In this document: positions 25,978 through 35,523 of the stretch, in pieces
How the letters are laid out: each line of letters opens with the position of its first letter
Numbering within the stretch: the stretch's first letter is position 1
Origin: Rhodobacterales bacterium HKCCE2091
GTDB taxonomy: Bacteria > Pseudomonadota > Alphaproteobacteria > Rhodobacterales > Rhodobacteraceae
Direction of reading: 5' to 3'
DNA: 64,000 bases
Assembly: GCA_015689685.1 (NCBI GenBank)
Contig: WVSL01000009.1
Location: forward strand, 1 to 64,000
Position numbers and translations under genes: made by a program
The notes under the pieces: generated by a model
What the model saw: the letters and a program-made list of their open reading frames with translations, nothing else
What the model was told of the DNA's origin: nothing
Databases searched by the model: none

Positions 25978-28239
25978 CTAGCCGCGGCGCGCGGGCCGTT
26001 TCTTGCGCAGTTTCTGTCTCTTGGCCCGGGCCTTGCCAGCCTGCCGCCGGGGCGGGGCCCCGCGCCGCTTCGACGCGCCCCCGCCGCGCTTCACCTGCTG
26101 GCCCGACACGTCGATCAGTTCCAGTTCCAGCCCGCCGGTCACCGGAACGGCCGCGGCCAGCCGGACGGTGACCCGGTCGCCGACCGACAGGGTCAGCCCG
26201 CTGTCGGCCCCCATCAGCGTCTGCACCTCGGCGTCGTGGTGGAAGTATTCCGAACCGAGCGACCGGATCGGCAGAAGCCCGTCGGCCCCGGTCTCGTCCA
26301 GCTTCACGAAGGCGCCGAACCGCTGGATGCCGCTGATCCGCCCCTCGAACTCCGCGCCGACGCGGTCCGAGAGATAGGCGGCGAGGTAGCGGTCGTTGGT
26401 GTCGCGCTCCGCCTGCATCGACCGCCGCTCGGTTTCCGAGATGTGCTTGGCGGTTTCTTCCAGCGTCTCGACCTCCGACGGCGACAGCCCGTCGCGGCCC
26501 CATCCATGCGCGGTGATGAGCGCGCGGTGCACGACGAGGTCCGAGTAGCGCCGGATCGGCGAGGTGAAATGCGCGTAGGCCTTCAGCGCGAGCCCGAAAT
26601 GCCCGAAGTTCTCGGGGAAGTAGTAGGCCTGGGTCATCGACCGGAGCGTGGCGAAGTTGATGAGCTCGTCGAATTCCGTCCCCTCGGCCTCCGACAGGAG
26701 CCCGTTGAGCTGCCCGGTCTTCAGCACCTGCCCCTTCGCCAGCGTGAAACCCGCGGTCTCGGCGGTCTCGCGCAGGGCGTCGATCTTGGACGGGTCCGGT
26801 TCCTCGTGCACCCGGAACAGGAGCGGCTGGCGCTTGGCGATCAGGGTCTCGGCGGCGGCGACGTTGGCCAGCACCATGAATTCCTCGATCAGCCTGTGGG
26901 CGTCGAGCCGTTCCTTGAACGCGACAGATCCGACGCGGCCGTCCGGCGTCAGCTCGATCCGCCGCTCCGGCAGGTCGAGGTCGAGCGGCTGGCGTTCCTT
27001 TCGCGCGGACATGAGCGCCTCGTAGGCGGCGTAGAGCGGCGCGATCACCCCGTCGAAGAACGGCGCGCATTTCTCGTTCGGGTTGCCGTCCCGCGCCGCC
27101 TGCACCTCGTCGTAGTCAAGCGAGGCATGGGACCGCATCAGGCCGCGGCGGAACTCGTGGCCGATCTTGTGGCCACCGGCGTCGATGACCATGCGCACGG
27201 CGATGACGGGGCGCGGGACGCCTTCGTGAAGGGAGCAGAGATCGCCGGACAGCCGGTCGGGCAGCATCGGCACGACCCGGTCGGGGAAGTAGGTGGAGTT
27301 GCCGCGCTTCTTCGCCTCGCGATCGAGCGCGCTACCCGGACGGACGTAATGAGCGACGTCGGCGATGGCGACCCAGATGACGTGCCCGCCCCGGTTCCCC
27401 GGATCGGTGTCGGCATGGGCGAACACCGCGTCGTCGTGGTCGCGCGCATCCGCCGGGTCGATGGTGATGAGCCCGAGGTCCCGCAGGTCCTCGCGCCCCT
27501 TAAGCCCGGCGGGCTTCATCGCGTCGGCTTCGTCGATGGCGGCATCGGGGAAGGCGTCGGGAATGCCGTATTCGTGGATCGCGATCAGCGACACGGAACG
27601 CGGCGCGCCGGGATCGCCGAGACGGTCGGTGATCCGCGCCTTGGGCAGGCCCATGCGACCGCCGACCCCGGCCTGTTCGGCCTCGACCAGTTCGCCTTCC
27701 TTCGCGCCGTGGGTATCGCCCGCCGACACGCGCCATTCCTTGTCCGTGCCCTTCGAGATCGGGACGATCCGGCCGCCCTCCGCCCCCTTGCGGTAGATGC
27801 CGAGGATGCGGCGCGGGTTGGTGCCGATGCGGCGGATCAGGCGGGCGACGTAGTGGTGATCCTCGCCCTTAACCTCCTGAAGGCGCGCAAGGATGCGGTC
27901 GCCCTCGCCGACCGCCGGATCGGTCGCGCGGAGCGACAGGAGAACGCGCGGTTCCGGCCCCTCGCCGTGCCATTCCAGCGGCTTGCAGAAAATGTCGCCC
28001 AATTCGTCCGGCGGCAGCACCTGCAACACCGAGACCGGCGGCAGCCTGTCGGGATCGCGGTAGGTGCGGCGGCGCTTTTCGAGATGCCCCTCGGCCTCCA
28101 GCTCCTTCAGGATCCGCTTCAGGTCGATCCGCGCCGCGCCCTTGACCCCGAAGGCCTTGGCGATGTCGCGCTTGGACCCCTGCCCGGGATGCTCCGAGAT
28201 GAAGGCGAGGATTTCGTCCTTGGTGGGAATGCGGCTCAT
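25978..28239 (-). CDS. rnr: Ribonuclease R
   Basis: RNase R is a 3'-5' exoribonuclease that degrades structured RNA. The 753-residue protein has the expected order: N-terminal helix-turn-helix (IPTKDEILAFISEHPGQGSK), cold-shock domains, RNB catalytic domain with IDPADARDHDDAVFAH, S1 domain (about 630-705), and a strongly basic tail (RQAGKARAKRQKLRKK). The conserved Asp cluster of the active site is intact. A 794-residue open frame on the opposite strand is only an antisense shadow. dapE lies upstream on the same strand after 94 bases. Confidence 0.96.
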   Translation of the reverse strand: MSRIPTKDEILAFISEHPGQGSKRDIAKAFGVKGAARIDLKRILKELEAEGHLEKRRRTYRDPDRLPPVSVLQVLPPDELGDIFCKPLEWHGEGPEPRVLLSLRATDPAVGEGDRILARLQEVKGEDHHYVARLIRRIGTNPRRILGIYRKGAEGGRIVPISKGTDKEWRVSAGDTHGAKEGELVEAEQAGVGGRMGLPKARITDRLGDPGAPRSVSLIAIHEYGIPDAFPDAAIDEADAMKPAGLKGREDLRDLGLITIDPADARDHDDAVFAHADTDPGNRGGHVIWVAIADVAHYVRPGSALDREAKKRGNSTYFPDRVVPMLPDRLSGDLCSLHEGVPRPVIAVRMVIDAGGHKIGHEFRRGLMRSHASLDYDEVQAARDGNPNEKCAPFFDGVIAPLYAAYEALMSARKERQPLDLDLPERRIELTPDGRVGSVAFKERLDAHRLIEEFMVLANVAAAETLIAKRQPLLFRVHEEPDPSKIDALRETAETAGFTLAKGQVLKTGQLNGLLSEAEGTEFDELINFATLRSMTQAYYFPENFGHFGLALKAYAHFTSPIRRYSDLVVHRALITAHGWGRDGLSPSEVETLEETAKHISETERRSMQAERDTNDRYLAAYLSDRVGAEFEGRISGIQRFGAFVKLDETGADGLLPIRSLGSEYFHHDAEVQTLMGADSGLTLSVGDRVTVRLAAAVPVTGGLELELIDVSGQQVKRGGGASKRRGAPPRRQAGKARAKRQKLRKKRPARRG

Positions 28240-28333
28240 GGACTGGCCTTCGGATTGGCCGCGCCGGGCCGATGCTGCTCGGGGCGAACGTAACGCAGGA
28301 CCCGGCGCGGGACAACAAAGGCCGCGGCGGGGA

Positions 28334-29476
28334 TCAGGCGAAATACTCCGCGAGGATCCGGGAATAGACCCGTTTCAGGCCCTCGATGTCGGCGATGGAC
28401 ACGCGTTCGTCGACCTCGTGCATCCGGTGCCCGACGAGCCCGAATTCCACCACCGGGCAATGCGACCTGACCCACCGCGCGTCGGACGTGCCGCCGGTGG
28501 TGGACAGAACCGGTTTCTGCCCTGTCTCCGCCTCGATCGCGCGCGACACGAGGTCGGACAGCGGGCCCGGCGGCGTCAGGAAGGCTTCGCCCGAGACCTG
28601 GGTTTCCATCGTGATCGCGGTGCCGGTCTCGGCGGCGACGCGGTCGGCCTCGGACCGGAGCCAGTCGGTGAGGCTGGCGCTGGTATGGGTGTCGTTGAAC
28701 CGGATGTTCGCCGTCATCCGGGTTTCCGCCGGGATCACGTTCGACGCGGAGTTGCCGGTGTCGATGGTGGTGACCGAAAGCGTTGAGGGATCGAAGGCGT
28801 CGGTGCCCTCATCCAGAACGTGGCTCGACAGCCGGTGCGCCAGGAGCGCGACCGCGGGCATCGGGTTCAGGGCCTTGTGCAGGTAGGCCGAATGGCCCTG
28901 CTTGCCGCGCACGCGGAAATACGCGGTCATGGACCCCCGCCGCCCGATCTTGACCATGTCGCCCAGGGTTTCGGGGCAGGTCGGCTCGCCGACGATGCAG
29001 ACATCCATCGCCTCGCCGGTGTCGGCCATGTGGTCGAGCAGGGCGGGCGTGCCGTCGGTGGAACTGCCCTCCTCGTCGCCGGTGATCGTCAGGATGATCG
29101 CGCCGTCGGGCGGGGTGGCGGCGACGAAGTCGGCGGCCGCGGCGGCGAAGGCGGCGACACCGGACTTCATGTCGGTCGCCCCGCGGCCGTAGAGCCAGTC
29201 GCCCTCGACCTCCGCGCCGAAGGGCGGGTGGGTCCAGGCCGCGGTGTCGCCCACGGGCACGACATCGGTATGGCCGTTGAAGCCGAACGTCTTCGGATGC
29301 CCCTTCGCGCCCCACCGCGCGAACAGGTTCGGGATGCCGTTCCGGTCCGCCCGCCGGCACTCGAACCCCGCGTCGGACAGCAGCGCCTCCAGCAGTTGCA
29401 GCGCGCCGCCTTCCTCGGGCGTGACCGAGGGGCAGCGCACCAGGTCGGCGGTCAGGCGGACGGGATCGACACTCAT
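28334..29476 (-). CDS. dapE: Succinyl-diaminopimelate desuccinylase
   Basis: DapE hydrolyses N-succinyl-LL-diaminopimelate in the lysine/meso-DAP pathway. The 380-residue protein shows the M20 metallopeptidase pattern: [12 protein letters not shown] with metal ligands, [11 protein letters not shown], and [14 protein letters not shown] with the catalytic Glu. The ATG at 29476 ([12 protein letters not shown]) has GGAG nine bases upstream and gives the standard N-terminus; longer in-frame extension is unsupported. dapD and dapA are elsewhere in this window, showing that the succinylase branch is used. Confidence 0.96.
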   Translation of the reverse strand: MSVDPVRLTADLVRCPSVTPEEGGALQLLEALLSDAGFECRRADRNGIPNLFARWGAKGHPKTFGFNGHTDVVPVGDTAAWTHPPFGAEVEGDWLYGRGATDMKSGVAAFAAAAADFVAATPPDGAIILTITGDEEGSSTDGTPALLDHMADTGEAMDVCIVGEPTCPETLGDMVKIGRRGSMTAYFRVRGKQGHSAYLHKALNPMPAVALLAHRLSSHVLDEGTDAFDPSTLSVTTIDTGNSASNVIPAETRMTANIRFNDTHTSASLTDWLRSEADRVAAETGTAITMETQVSGEAFLTPPGPLSDLVSRAIEAETGQKPVLSTTGGTSDARWVRSHCPVVEFGLVGHRMHEVDERVSIADIEGLKRVYSRILAEYFA

Positions 29477-29716
29477 CGCAACGGCTCCGGGCAGGGGTCG
29501 CCGCAGGGGTAGCCGCGTGGCCCACGGGACACAAGCGGCGGCGCGGAAACCAAATTTCTTCCACAGGCTGTGAATTTCGGATAATCTTCGCCTCAACGAG
29601 AAAAGAAAACCGAGGCAGGAGAGCGGCAACGTCCGCAAGTTTTCCCGATCGACGTGGTGCAACCCGCCGCGTGCCGGGAGGATTCCGCCCTGCCACGGAC
29701 GAGGCAGTGGCAGACA

Positions 29717-31288
29717 ATGGCGACAGCGGCCGAACTCCTGATCAACACGGCTGCCACATCGTGGCAGATGGTCCGGACGATATTCGGCCCCGATGTCGCG
29801 ATCCTCAGCACGCGCTACGACGGCGACCCGCTGTCATCGGGGATCTGGACGCTCGGCGATCTGACCTCGCCGCAGCTGACGCCGTCCGATACCGGGGTCA
29901 TCCTGTCGACCGGCCACGTCAACAACGTGACCCGGCTGATCGGCGACCCGAACATCAGCACCGGCACCAGCACCAACACCTCGGGCGACAACAACGACGC
30001 GGATTTCAACGCGGCCGCGGGGCGGTCGACCTACGACGCCTCGTATCTCGAGGCGACGATCCGCCCGAGCACGAATTTCCTGTCGTTCCAGTTCACCTTC
30101 GCGTCCGAGGAATACCCGCACACGCCGGGGTCGATCTACAACGACCTGTTCGCGATCTGGGTGAACGGGCAGTACGTCTCCTCGCCCATCTTCGGCGATA
30201 TCGAGGTCAGCGACATCGGCCCGGACGTGACCGAGAACCTCTACCTCGACAACGCCAACGACGACTACAACACCGAGATGGACGGGTTCTCGGTGACGAT
30301 GAGCGTCCTGATCCCGGTCAACCCGAACGTTCCCAACACGATCAAGCTCGGCATCGCGGATGTCGGCGACAACCAGTACGATTCCGCGATCCTGATCGCC
30401 GCCAATAGCGCCCAGGGCCTGTTCCTGACCCGCGACGACATTGCCGTGGTGTTCGAGGGCCAGACCGCCGAGGTCGATGCGCTGGCCAACGACGACGCGG
30501 TCGGCGTCGCCTTCATCACCCATGTCAACGGCACCGCGATCTCGACCGGGGGCAGCGTCACGCTGAACTCGGGCCACGTCGTCACGCTGACGCCCGCGGG
30601 CACGCTTTCGGTCGTGCCGCCGCCGGACCAGACCGGGCTGACCGCGCCGGAGTCGATCAACTTCACCTACACCGCCCAGGGCAGCGGCGGCATCACCGAC
30701 ACCGCCTTCGTCACCATCACCGCCATCCCCTGCTTCGCCGCCGGCACGCTGATCCGGACCGCGGGCGGCGAGGTGCCGGTGGAACTGCTGGCGCCGGGCG
30801 ACCTGGTCGAGACGCGGGACCACGGCCCGCAGCCGATCCGCTGGATCGGGCGGCGGCGCGTCGACGCGGCGGGCAATTTCGCCCCGGTGGTGATCGAGCC
30901 CGGCACCTTCGGCCACCACGACAGGCTCGTGCTGTCGCCACAACACCGGGTTCTGATCCGTCACCCGATGGCGGAGCTGATGTTCGGCGAGGACGAGGTC
31001 CTGGTGGCCGCGAAGGACCTCGTGAACGGGGTCAGCGTCCATGTCCGCGAGGGCGGAGAGGTCGCCTATTTCCATCTCCTGTTCGACCGCCACCAGATGA
31101 TCTGGTCCGACGGGTTGCTGACCGAAAGCTTCCTGCCCGGCCCGCAGACCCTGTCCGCGTTCGAGCAGGACATCTGCGAAGAACTGTTCGCGCTTTTTCC
31201 GGACATAGACCGGGTTACCGGCCGCGGTTACGGAAGTTCGGCGCGAATTGGTCTGAAATCCTACGAAGCGAGGGCGATGTTTGACTAA
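29717..31288 (+). CDS. Choice-of-anchor L / Hint-domain surface protein
   Basis: The 523-residue protein has an N-terminal choice-of-anchor L domain (about 1-235; hallmark [11 protein letters not shown] at 125-135), a cadherin/VCBS-like beta region (about 237-335) and a Hint domain from Cys339 ([18 protein letters not shown]... LSPQHRVLI) of the intein/hedgehog autoprocessing fold. No classical signal peptide is present; such proteins are often exported by type I systems. The ATG at 29717 is chosen since the domain begins there; a GTG at 29654 is possible. The leader region is AT-rich with a GATAAT at 29580. The next gene also has a Hint-like domain. Confidence 0.87.
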   Translation: MATAAELLINTAATSWQMVRTIFGPDVAILSTRYDGDPLSSGIWTLGDLTSPQLTPSDTGVILSTGHVNNVTRLIGDPNISTGTSTNTSGDNNDADFNAAAGRSTYDASYLEATIRPSTNFLSFQFTFASEEYPHTPGSIYNDLFAIWVNGQYVSSPIFGDIEVSDIGPDVTENLYLDNANDDYNTEMDGFSVTMSVLIPVNPNVPNTIKLGIADVGDNQYDSAILIAANSAQGLFLTRDDIAVVFEGQTAEVDALANDDAVGVAFITHVNGTAISTGGSVTLNSGHVVTLTPAGTLSVVPPPDQTGLTAPESINFTYTAQGSGGITDTAFVTITAIPCFAAGTLIRTAGGEVPVELLAPGDLVETRDHGPQPIRWIGRRRVDAAGNFAPVVIEPGTFGHHDRLVLSPQHRVLIRHPMAELMFGEDEVLVAAKDLVNGVSVHVREGGEVAYFHLLFDRHQMIWSDGLLTESFLPGPQTLSAFEQDICEELFALFPDIDRVTGRGYGSSARIGLKSYEARAMFD

Positions 31289-31376
31289 TAACGCAAAATC
31301 ACCTCAATTGTGGGCCAAAACGCTCACAATGGTCGGTTAACCGGTTTGCAGCAGTGATGTGCATAGGTCTCTTGTC

Positions 31377-32327
31377 ATGAGTTGGACTGCTATCTGGACC
31401 GACGGGGGCCCCGTTGTGGCCCGCGCCGCGCCTCGCGATGACGCGGGCGATGCCACCTTCCTCGTGGAAGGCCGGGCGTCGCGGTCGCGTGCCGGTCCGC
31501 AAACCGTCTGGCGTGGCCACGGTGACGGGGCGCTTGCCCTCGGCCGTGACCCCGACGGCGCGATCATGGTCGGACATGGCGGTTTCGCCGTCCGCACCGA
31601 TGCCGGCGCCGTCGAACCCGGCGACCGTTTCCGGCTCACCTACCGCACCGGCCGCGCCGCGGGCGCAGGCGTGATCGAGGTCAAGAACCTCGACCGCGAC
31701 GTCACGCTCGCGCTCCCCGCCGGCCCCGGCCGCCCGCTTCGCCTCGCCGACGTCACCCCGCGCGGCGCGCTCGGCGACGGCTTCGCCGGTCTCGCCGCGC
31801 TCGCCAACCACAACGCGCCCTGCGGCGACCGCGCCGGGCTCGAAACCGGGACGATGGTCGCGACGCCGGCGGGCGAGGTCGCGGTGGAAACGCTGAAACC
31901 CGGCGCTGTCGTTCTCGACGATGCCGGCCGTTTCGCCAATGTCACGGCGGCCGAGGCGCGGGAGGCCGTGACGCTCGGCTCGATGCCCGCGATCCGGATG
32001 CGCGCGCCCTATTTCGGTCTGGCCACCGATCTCTGCCTCACTCACCGCACCCAGGTCGTGCTGTCCGGGCCTGAGGTCGAATACACGTTCGGGACCGAAA
32101 CCGTGCTCGCCCGCGCCGCCGATCTCGTGAACGGCACCTCGGTGCTGCGCGACATGACCGTGCCGGTCCGGACCTTCCACCGTGTCGAACTGGCGACCGG
32201 CGGCTGCCTTCGGATCGGCCGCGCCCGCATCGCCGGAACAGAGGCTGGCGAGCGTCCGGTGATCGACCGCGCGGCGGCGCAATCGCTGCTCGCCATGCGC
32301 CGGGATTCTCGCGCCCTGATTGGCTGA
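31377..32327 (+). CDS. Hint-domain protein lacking the nucleophilic cysteine
   Basis: The 316-residue protein has an N-terminal unknown region (1-150) and a C-terminal Hint-like domain (about 150-285): GLETGTMVATPAGEVAVETL aligns with the start of the neighbour's Hint domain, and LTHRTQVVLSG with its LSPQHRVLI. At the position of the neighbour's Cys339 this protein has Gly154, so cleavage by the usual N-S shift is not expected. A conserved LVNGTSVL matches LVNGVSVH in the neighbour. ATG 31377 follows a CGGTTAACCG palindrome 34 bases upstream. Function unknown; relation to the upstream gene is by domain similarity. Confidence 0.78.
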   Translation: MSWTAIWTDGGPVVARAAPRDDAGDATFLVEGRASRSRAGPQTVWRGHGDGALALGRDPDGAIMVGHGGFAVRTDAGAVEPGDRFRLTYRTGRAAGAGVIEVKNLDRDVTLALPAGPGRPLRLADVTPRGALGDGFAGLAALANHNAPCGDRAGLETGTMVATPAGEVAVETLKPGAVVLDDAGRFANVTAAEAREAVTLGSMPAIRMRAPYFGLATDLCLTHRTQVVLSGPEVEYTFGTETVLARAADLVNGTSVLRDMTVPVRTFHRVELATGGCLRIGRARIAGTEAGERPVIDRAAAQSLLAMRRDSRALIG

Positions 32328-32415
32328 CGGCCCCGCATCCGGAGAGGGGCGCGGGGGGGCGACCCCGCGAAGACTGTCCGCCCCGCCGTTGTCTTTCGAA
32401 GCGGGCAATTGGCTC

Positions 32416-33858
32416 CTAGCGCGCCAGCGCCAGGATGCCGTCCACGTCCACGTGGGCCTCCATGTGCGCCGCGAGGTCGTCCAGCACCCGCGCCACCTCT
32501 GCCGCGTAGCCAATCCCGCCCGCCTCGGCGCCGAGCCCGCGCAGGAACGCCGCGCGGAAGCCGTCGTCGGCGAACAAGCCGTGCAGGTAGGTGCCCATCA
32601 CCCGGCCCGCCACCGCGCCCTCGTCCCGCCCGGCGATCCGCGCGAAGGGCGCGGCGCAGGCAGGCCCGGCGCTCCGGCCCATGTGGATCTCGTAGCCGTC
32701 GATCCGCGCCCCGGTCGCGACATGCTCCGCCGTCACCCGCGCCAGCCGCTTGTCCGGCGCCATCACGGTGTCGACGTCCAGGAGCGCTAGGCCCACATCC
32801 TCGCCTGCCGCACCGTCGACGCCACCGGGGTCGCTGACCCGGCGGCCGAGCATCTGGTATCCGCCGCAAAGCCCAAGCACCGCGCCACCGCGCCGGACAT
32901 GGGCGCAGAGGTCGACATCCCATCCCTGCGCGCGAAGGAAGGCGAGGTCGCCGCGAGTCGATTTCGACCCCGGCACGATCACGAGGTCGGCGTCCCCCGG
33001 CAGCGCGCGGCCGGGTCCGAGCATGGTGAGCCGCACCCCCGGTTCCTGCGCCAGCGGGTCGAGGTCATCGAAATTCGCGATCCGGGACAGGGCGAGGCAC
33101 ACGATGTGGAACCCGTCGCGACGCGGCGCGCGGGACAGGTCGATCGCGTCCTCTGCCGGCAGCTTCCACGCCTCGGGGATCCACGGCAACACGCCGAAGC
33201 CGGACCAGCCCGTCGAAGTTTCTATATAAGAATACCCGTTGTCGAACAGGCGTGGATCACCCCGGAACCGGTTCACTAGAAACCCGCGGATCATCGCCGC
33301 ATCCTCGGCGTCGAGCACCGCGCGCGTGCCGACGATCTGCGCGATCACGCCGCCGCGGTCGATGTCCCCGGCCAAGACGACTGGGACCCCGGCGGCACGG
33401 GCGAAGCCCATGTTGGCGATGTCGCCGGCGCGCAGGTTGACCTCGGCCGGGCTGCCCGCGCCCTCGACGATCACCAGGTCCCGGCCCGCGCCGATCGCCG
33501 CGAAACTGTCCATCACCCCGGCCATGAGGCGCGGCTTCAGCGCGGCATAGTCGGCGGCCTCCGACCGCGCGATGCGCTGCCCTCTCAGGATCACCTGCGC
33601 GCCGGTATCCGTCTCGGGCTTCAGCAGCACGGGGTTCATGTCAGACAACGGTTCCAGCCCCGCGGCCTGCGCCTGCACCGCCTGCGCGCGCCCGATTTCC
33701 CCGCCGTCCGCCGTCACCGCCGCGTTGTTGGACATGTTCTGCGGCTTGAACGGCGCGACGTTCAGGCCCCGGTTCCGCGCCGCGCGGCACAGGCCCGCCA
33801 CGAGCAGCGACTTGCCGACGTTCGACCCGGTTCCCTGGATCATGACCGCGCGGGTCAT
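32416..33858 (-). CDS. cobQ: Cobyric acid synthase
   Basis: CobQ amidates four side chains of adenosyl-cobyrinic acid a,c-diamide using glutamine and ATP in cobalamin synthesis. The 480-residue protein has the N-terminal ATP-binding P-loop-like GTGSNVGKS (10-18), [19 protein letters not shown], and a C-terminal class I glutamine amidotransferase with the nucleophile in [11 protein letters not shown]. It is preceded, 7 bases upstream, by a small unknown gene on the same strand. No other cob gene is in the window, so the pathway must continue elsewhere. Confidence 0.96.
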   Translation of the reverse strand: MTRAVMIQGTGSNVGKSLLVAGLCRAARNRGLNVAPFKPQNMSNNAAVTADGGEIGRAQAVQAQAAGLEPLSDMNPVLLKPETDTGAQVILRGQRIARSEAADYAALKPRLMAGVMDSFAAIGAGRDLVIVEGAGSPAEVNLRAGDIANMGFARAAGVPVVLAGDIDRGGVIAQIVGTRAVLDAEDAAMIRGFLVNRFRGDPRLFDNGYSYIETSTGWSGFGVLPWIPEAWKLPAEDAIDLSRAPRRDGFHIVCLALSRIANFDDLDPLAQEPGVRLTMLGPGRALPGDADLVIVPGSKSTRGDLAFLRAQGWDVDLCAHVRRGGAVLGLCGGYQMLGRRVSDPGGVDGAAGEDVGLALLDVDTVMAPDKRLARVTAEHVATGARIDGYEIHMGRSAGPACAAPFARIAGRDEGAVAGRVMGTYLHGLFADDGFRAAFLRGLGAEAGGIGYAAEVARVLDDLAAHMEAHVDVDGILALAR

Positions 33859-33865
33859 CGCAACG

Positions 33866-34195
33866 TCAATCCCCGGCCTCCAGCGGCATGGTCTGCGCGA
33901 CGATCACGGCGTTGTCGGTCAGGGCGCGGTCCATGAGCGCGCGTTCCTCGCCGCCGATCTCGTGGCCCTGCGCGATCCGCTCGTCGAGTGTGCCGTAGCT
34001 TTCCACCTCCAGCGGCGCGAGGTCTGCGGTCTTGAGCACGGCGATGGTCTCGCGCACCGCCTCGTCCTCCCCACGGCCGGAGGCGAAACACAGGAGCGCC
34101 GCGCCGTCCCACCCGTCGGGAAGGCCGTCGCCGTCGCGGCGGCCGACGGTGACGAGCAGGGTGTAGACCTCCTGGCTCTGGTCCTTTCTGGCCAT
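33866..34195 (-). CDS. Small unknown protein upstream of cobQ
   Basis: The 109-residue protein has no recognised domain, signal peptide, membrane helix or conserved cysteine pair. Motifs visible are [33 protein letters not shown] and [23 protein letters not shown] 34195 is selected; an ATG 23 residues further upstream adds only an Arg-rich stretch. The stop is 7 bases from the cobQ start, so the two are likely co-transcribed, but whether it has a role in cobalamin synthesis is unknown. Confidence 0.7.
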   Translation of the reverse strand: MARKDQSQEVYTLLVTVGRRDGDGLPDGWDGAALLCFASGRGEDEAVRETIAVLKTADLAPLEVESYGTLDERIAQGHEIGGEERALMDRALTDNAVIVAQTMPLEAGD

Positions 34196-34256
34196 GTTTC
34201 CCCTTGCCCCGGACAGTCCTCGCCGCCGAGTCTGACGTAACGGAGGACGAAGCGCC

Positions 34257-35171
34257 ATGCCCACCTCGGAGAAATTCAGCGCGTCCCGCGCCGCCGCCTC
34301 GCTGCCCGGCCTGCCGCCGCCGAAGCGCAGCCACGGCCCGCTGCCCGCGCGCGCCCGTTTCGGCCGGGCGGAGTTGATGCTGGTCAGCGACGGGGCGATG
34401 ACGCTGCCCTTCCGCGCGCTCGCGCCCGAGGCGCCGGACGGTGCGCTCGAGGCGCTCTACGGCGGCGGGCGTGCGCCGGAATTCGCGCGCGGGGAACTCA
34501 CCCACGCGCTGATCCGCGCGGGCGACGAGCTTGTCCTGGTCGATACCGGCTCCGGCCCATTCTGGCAGAAGGGGGCCGGGAAGCTCGCCGGTCATCTTGC
34601 GCAGAACGGGATCGCGCCGGGCGAGGTGACGCGGGTCGTGCTGACCCACCTGCACCCCGATCACGCCTGGGGCACGCTGACCCGCGGCGGGGACCTCGTG
34701 TTCCCGAATGCCGCCTACTACGCCGGGGCCGGGGAAATCGCGTTCTGGTCCGACCGCGGCCTGCCCGACCGGGTCGGGTCGGGCGCGCGCCCCGCGGTTG
34801 AAGGTGCGCAGAAGGTTCTGGCGGCGCTCGGCGACAGGGTGTCGGCGGTGACGGAGGGCGACGAGATCCTGCCCGGCCTGACGGTGATCGACACGCCGGG
34901 GCATTCGCCCGGGCACGTGTCCCTGCTGCTGGCGGGGGACGAAGGGCTGATCGTGACCGGCGACGCGGTGGTCAACGACCGCGTCAGCTTCGCCCATCCC
35001 GACTGGCGCTTCGCCTTCGACATGGACGACGAAACCGCACGGAAATCACGCCGGAGATTGCTGGAGATGTCGGCGGCGAACGGACACGCGCTCGCCGGGT
35101 ATCACTGGGGATGGCCCGGGCTCGGCCACGCCGAACGCAGCGGCGCGGCCTACCGTTTCGTCCCGCGCTAG
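34257..35171 (+). CDS. MBL-fold metallo-hydrolase
   Basis: The 304-residue protein shows the metallo-beta-lactamase metal motif THLHPDHAWG, a second metal His in DTPGHSPGHVSL, and the bridging Asp in IVTGDAVVN. It is a cytoplasmic hydrolase of unknown substrate, resembling lactonase/N-acyl-homoserine-lactonase-like or generic family members. The ATG at 34257 follows GGAGGA nine bases upstream. It is divergent from the small gene upstream of cobQ and its stop overlaps that of the convergent GlsB-like gene by three bases. Confidence 0.88.
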   Translation: MPTSEKFSASRAAASLPGLPPPKRSHGPLPARARFGRAELMLVSDGAMTLPFRALAPEAPDGALEALYGGGRAPEFARGELTHALIRAGDELVLVDTGSGPFWQKGAGKLAGHLAQNGIAPGEVTRVVLTHLHPDHAWGTLTRGGDLVFPNAAYYAGAGEIAFWSDRGLPDRVGSGARPAVEGAQKVLAALGDRVSAVTEGDEILPGLTVIDTPGHSPGHVSLLLAGDEGLIVTGDAVVNDRVSFAHPDWRFAFDMDDETARKSRRRLLEMSAANGHALAGYHWGWPGLGHAERSGAAYRFVPR

Positions 35172-35416
35172 CGCCGGATGGCGCGGGCGATCAGGATCAG
35201 GATGCTGGCGCCGACCAGCCCCGCGATGCCCTGCCCGAGCCATGTCGGGTCGAAGTTCACACCGATCAGCCCGAAGATCAGGTTGGCGACAAGCGCGCCG
35301 ACGATCCCGAGCACGACGTTCATCAACAGGCCGGTATTGGCCTTCATGATGCTGGATGCGGCCCACCCGGCGAGTCCGCCGACGATGATGGCCGCGAGAA
35401 AACCGATACCCTGCAT
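35168..35416 (-). CDS. GlsB/YeaQ/YmgE-family membrane protein
   Basis: The 82-residue product has three hydrophobic helices (GFLAAIIVGGLAGWAAS, LLMNVVLGIVGALVANLIFG, QGIAGLVGASILILIARA) with the family pattern of glycine zippers seen in transglycosylase-associated proteins. These are small stress-linked inner membrane proteins without a proven activity. ATG 35416 is chosen with GGGGGG just upstream; the frame reads further upstream without support. Confidence 0.88.
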   Translation of the reverse strand: MQGIGFLAAIIVGGLAGWAASSIMKANTGLLMNVVLGIVGALVANLIFGLIGVNFDPTWLGQGIAGLVGASILILIARAIRR

Positions 35417-35523
35417 GTGCCCCCCGGAGCTTGCGATTACCCCGAAACTAGATTGAATTGGGGGCAATGCAAGCGGCTCGGGCGCCCCGCCCGGCAGGCC
35501 CGCTGCACCAGGGACGGGTGGGA

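Noticed and set aside
25909-28293. 794-residue open frame on the plus strand opposite rnr
   Set aside because: It is antisense to a clear full-length RNase R, has Arg/His-rich low-complexity composition typical of GC-rich shadow frames, and shows no domain.
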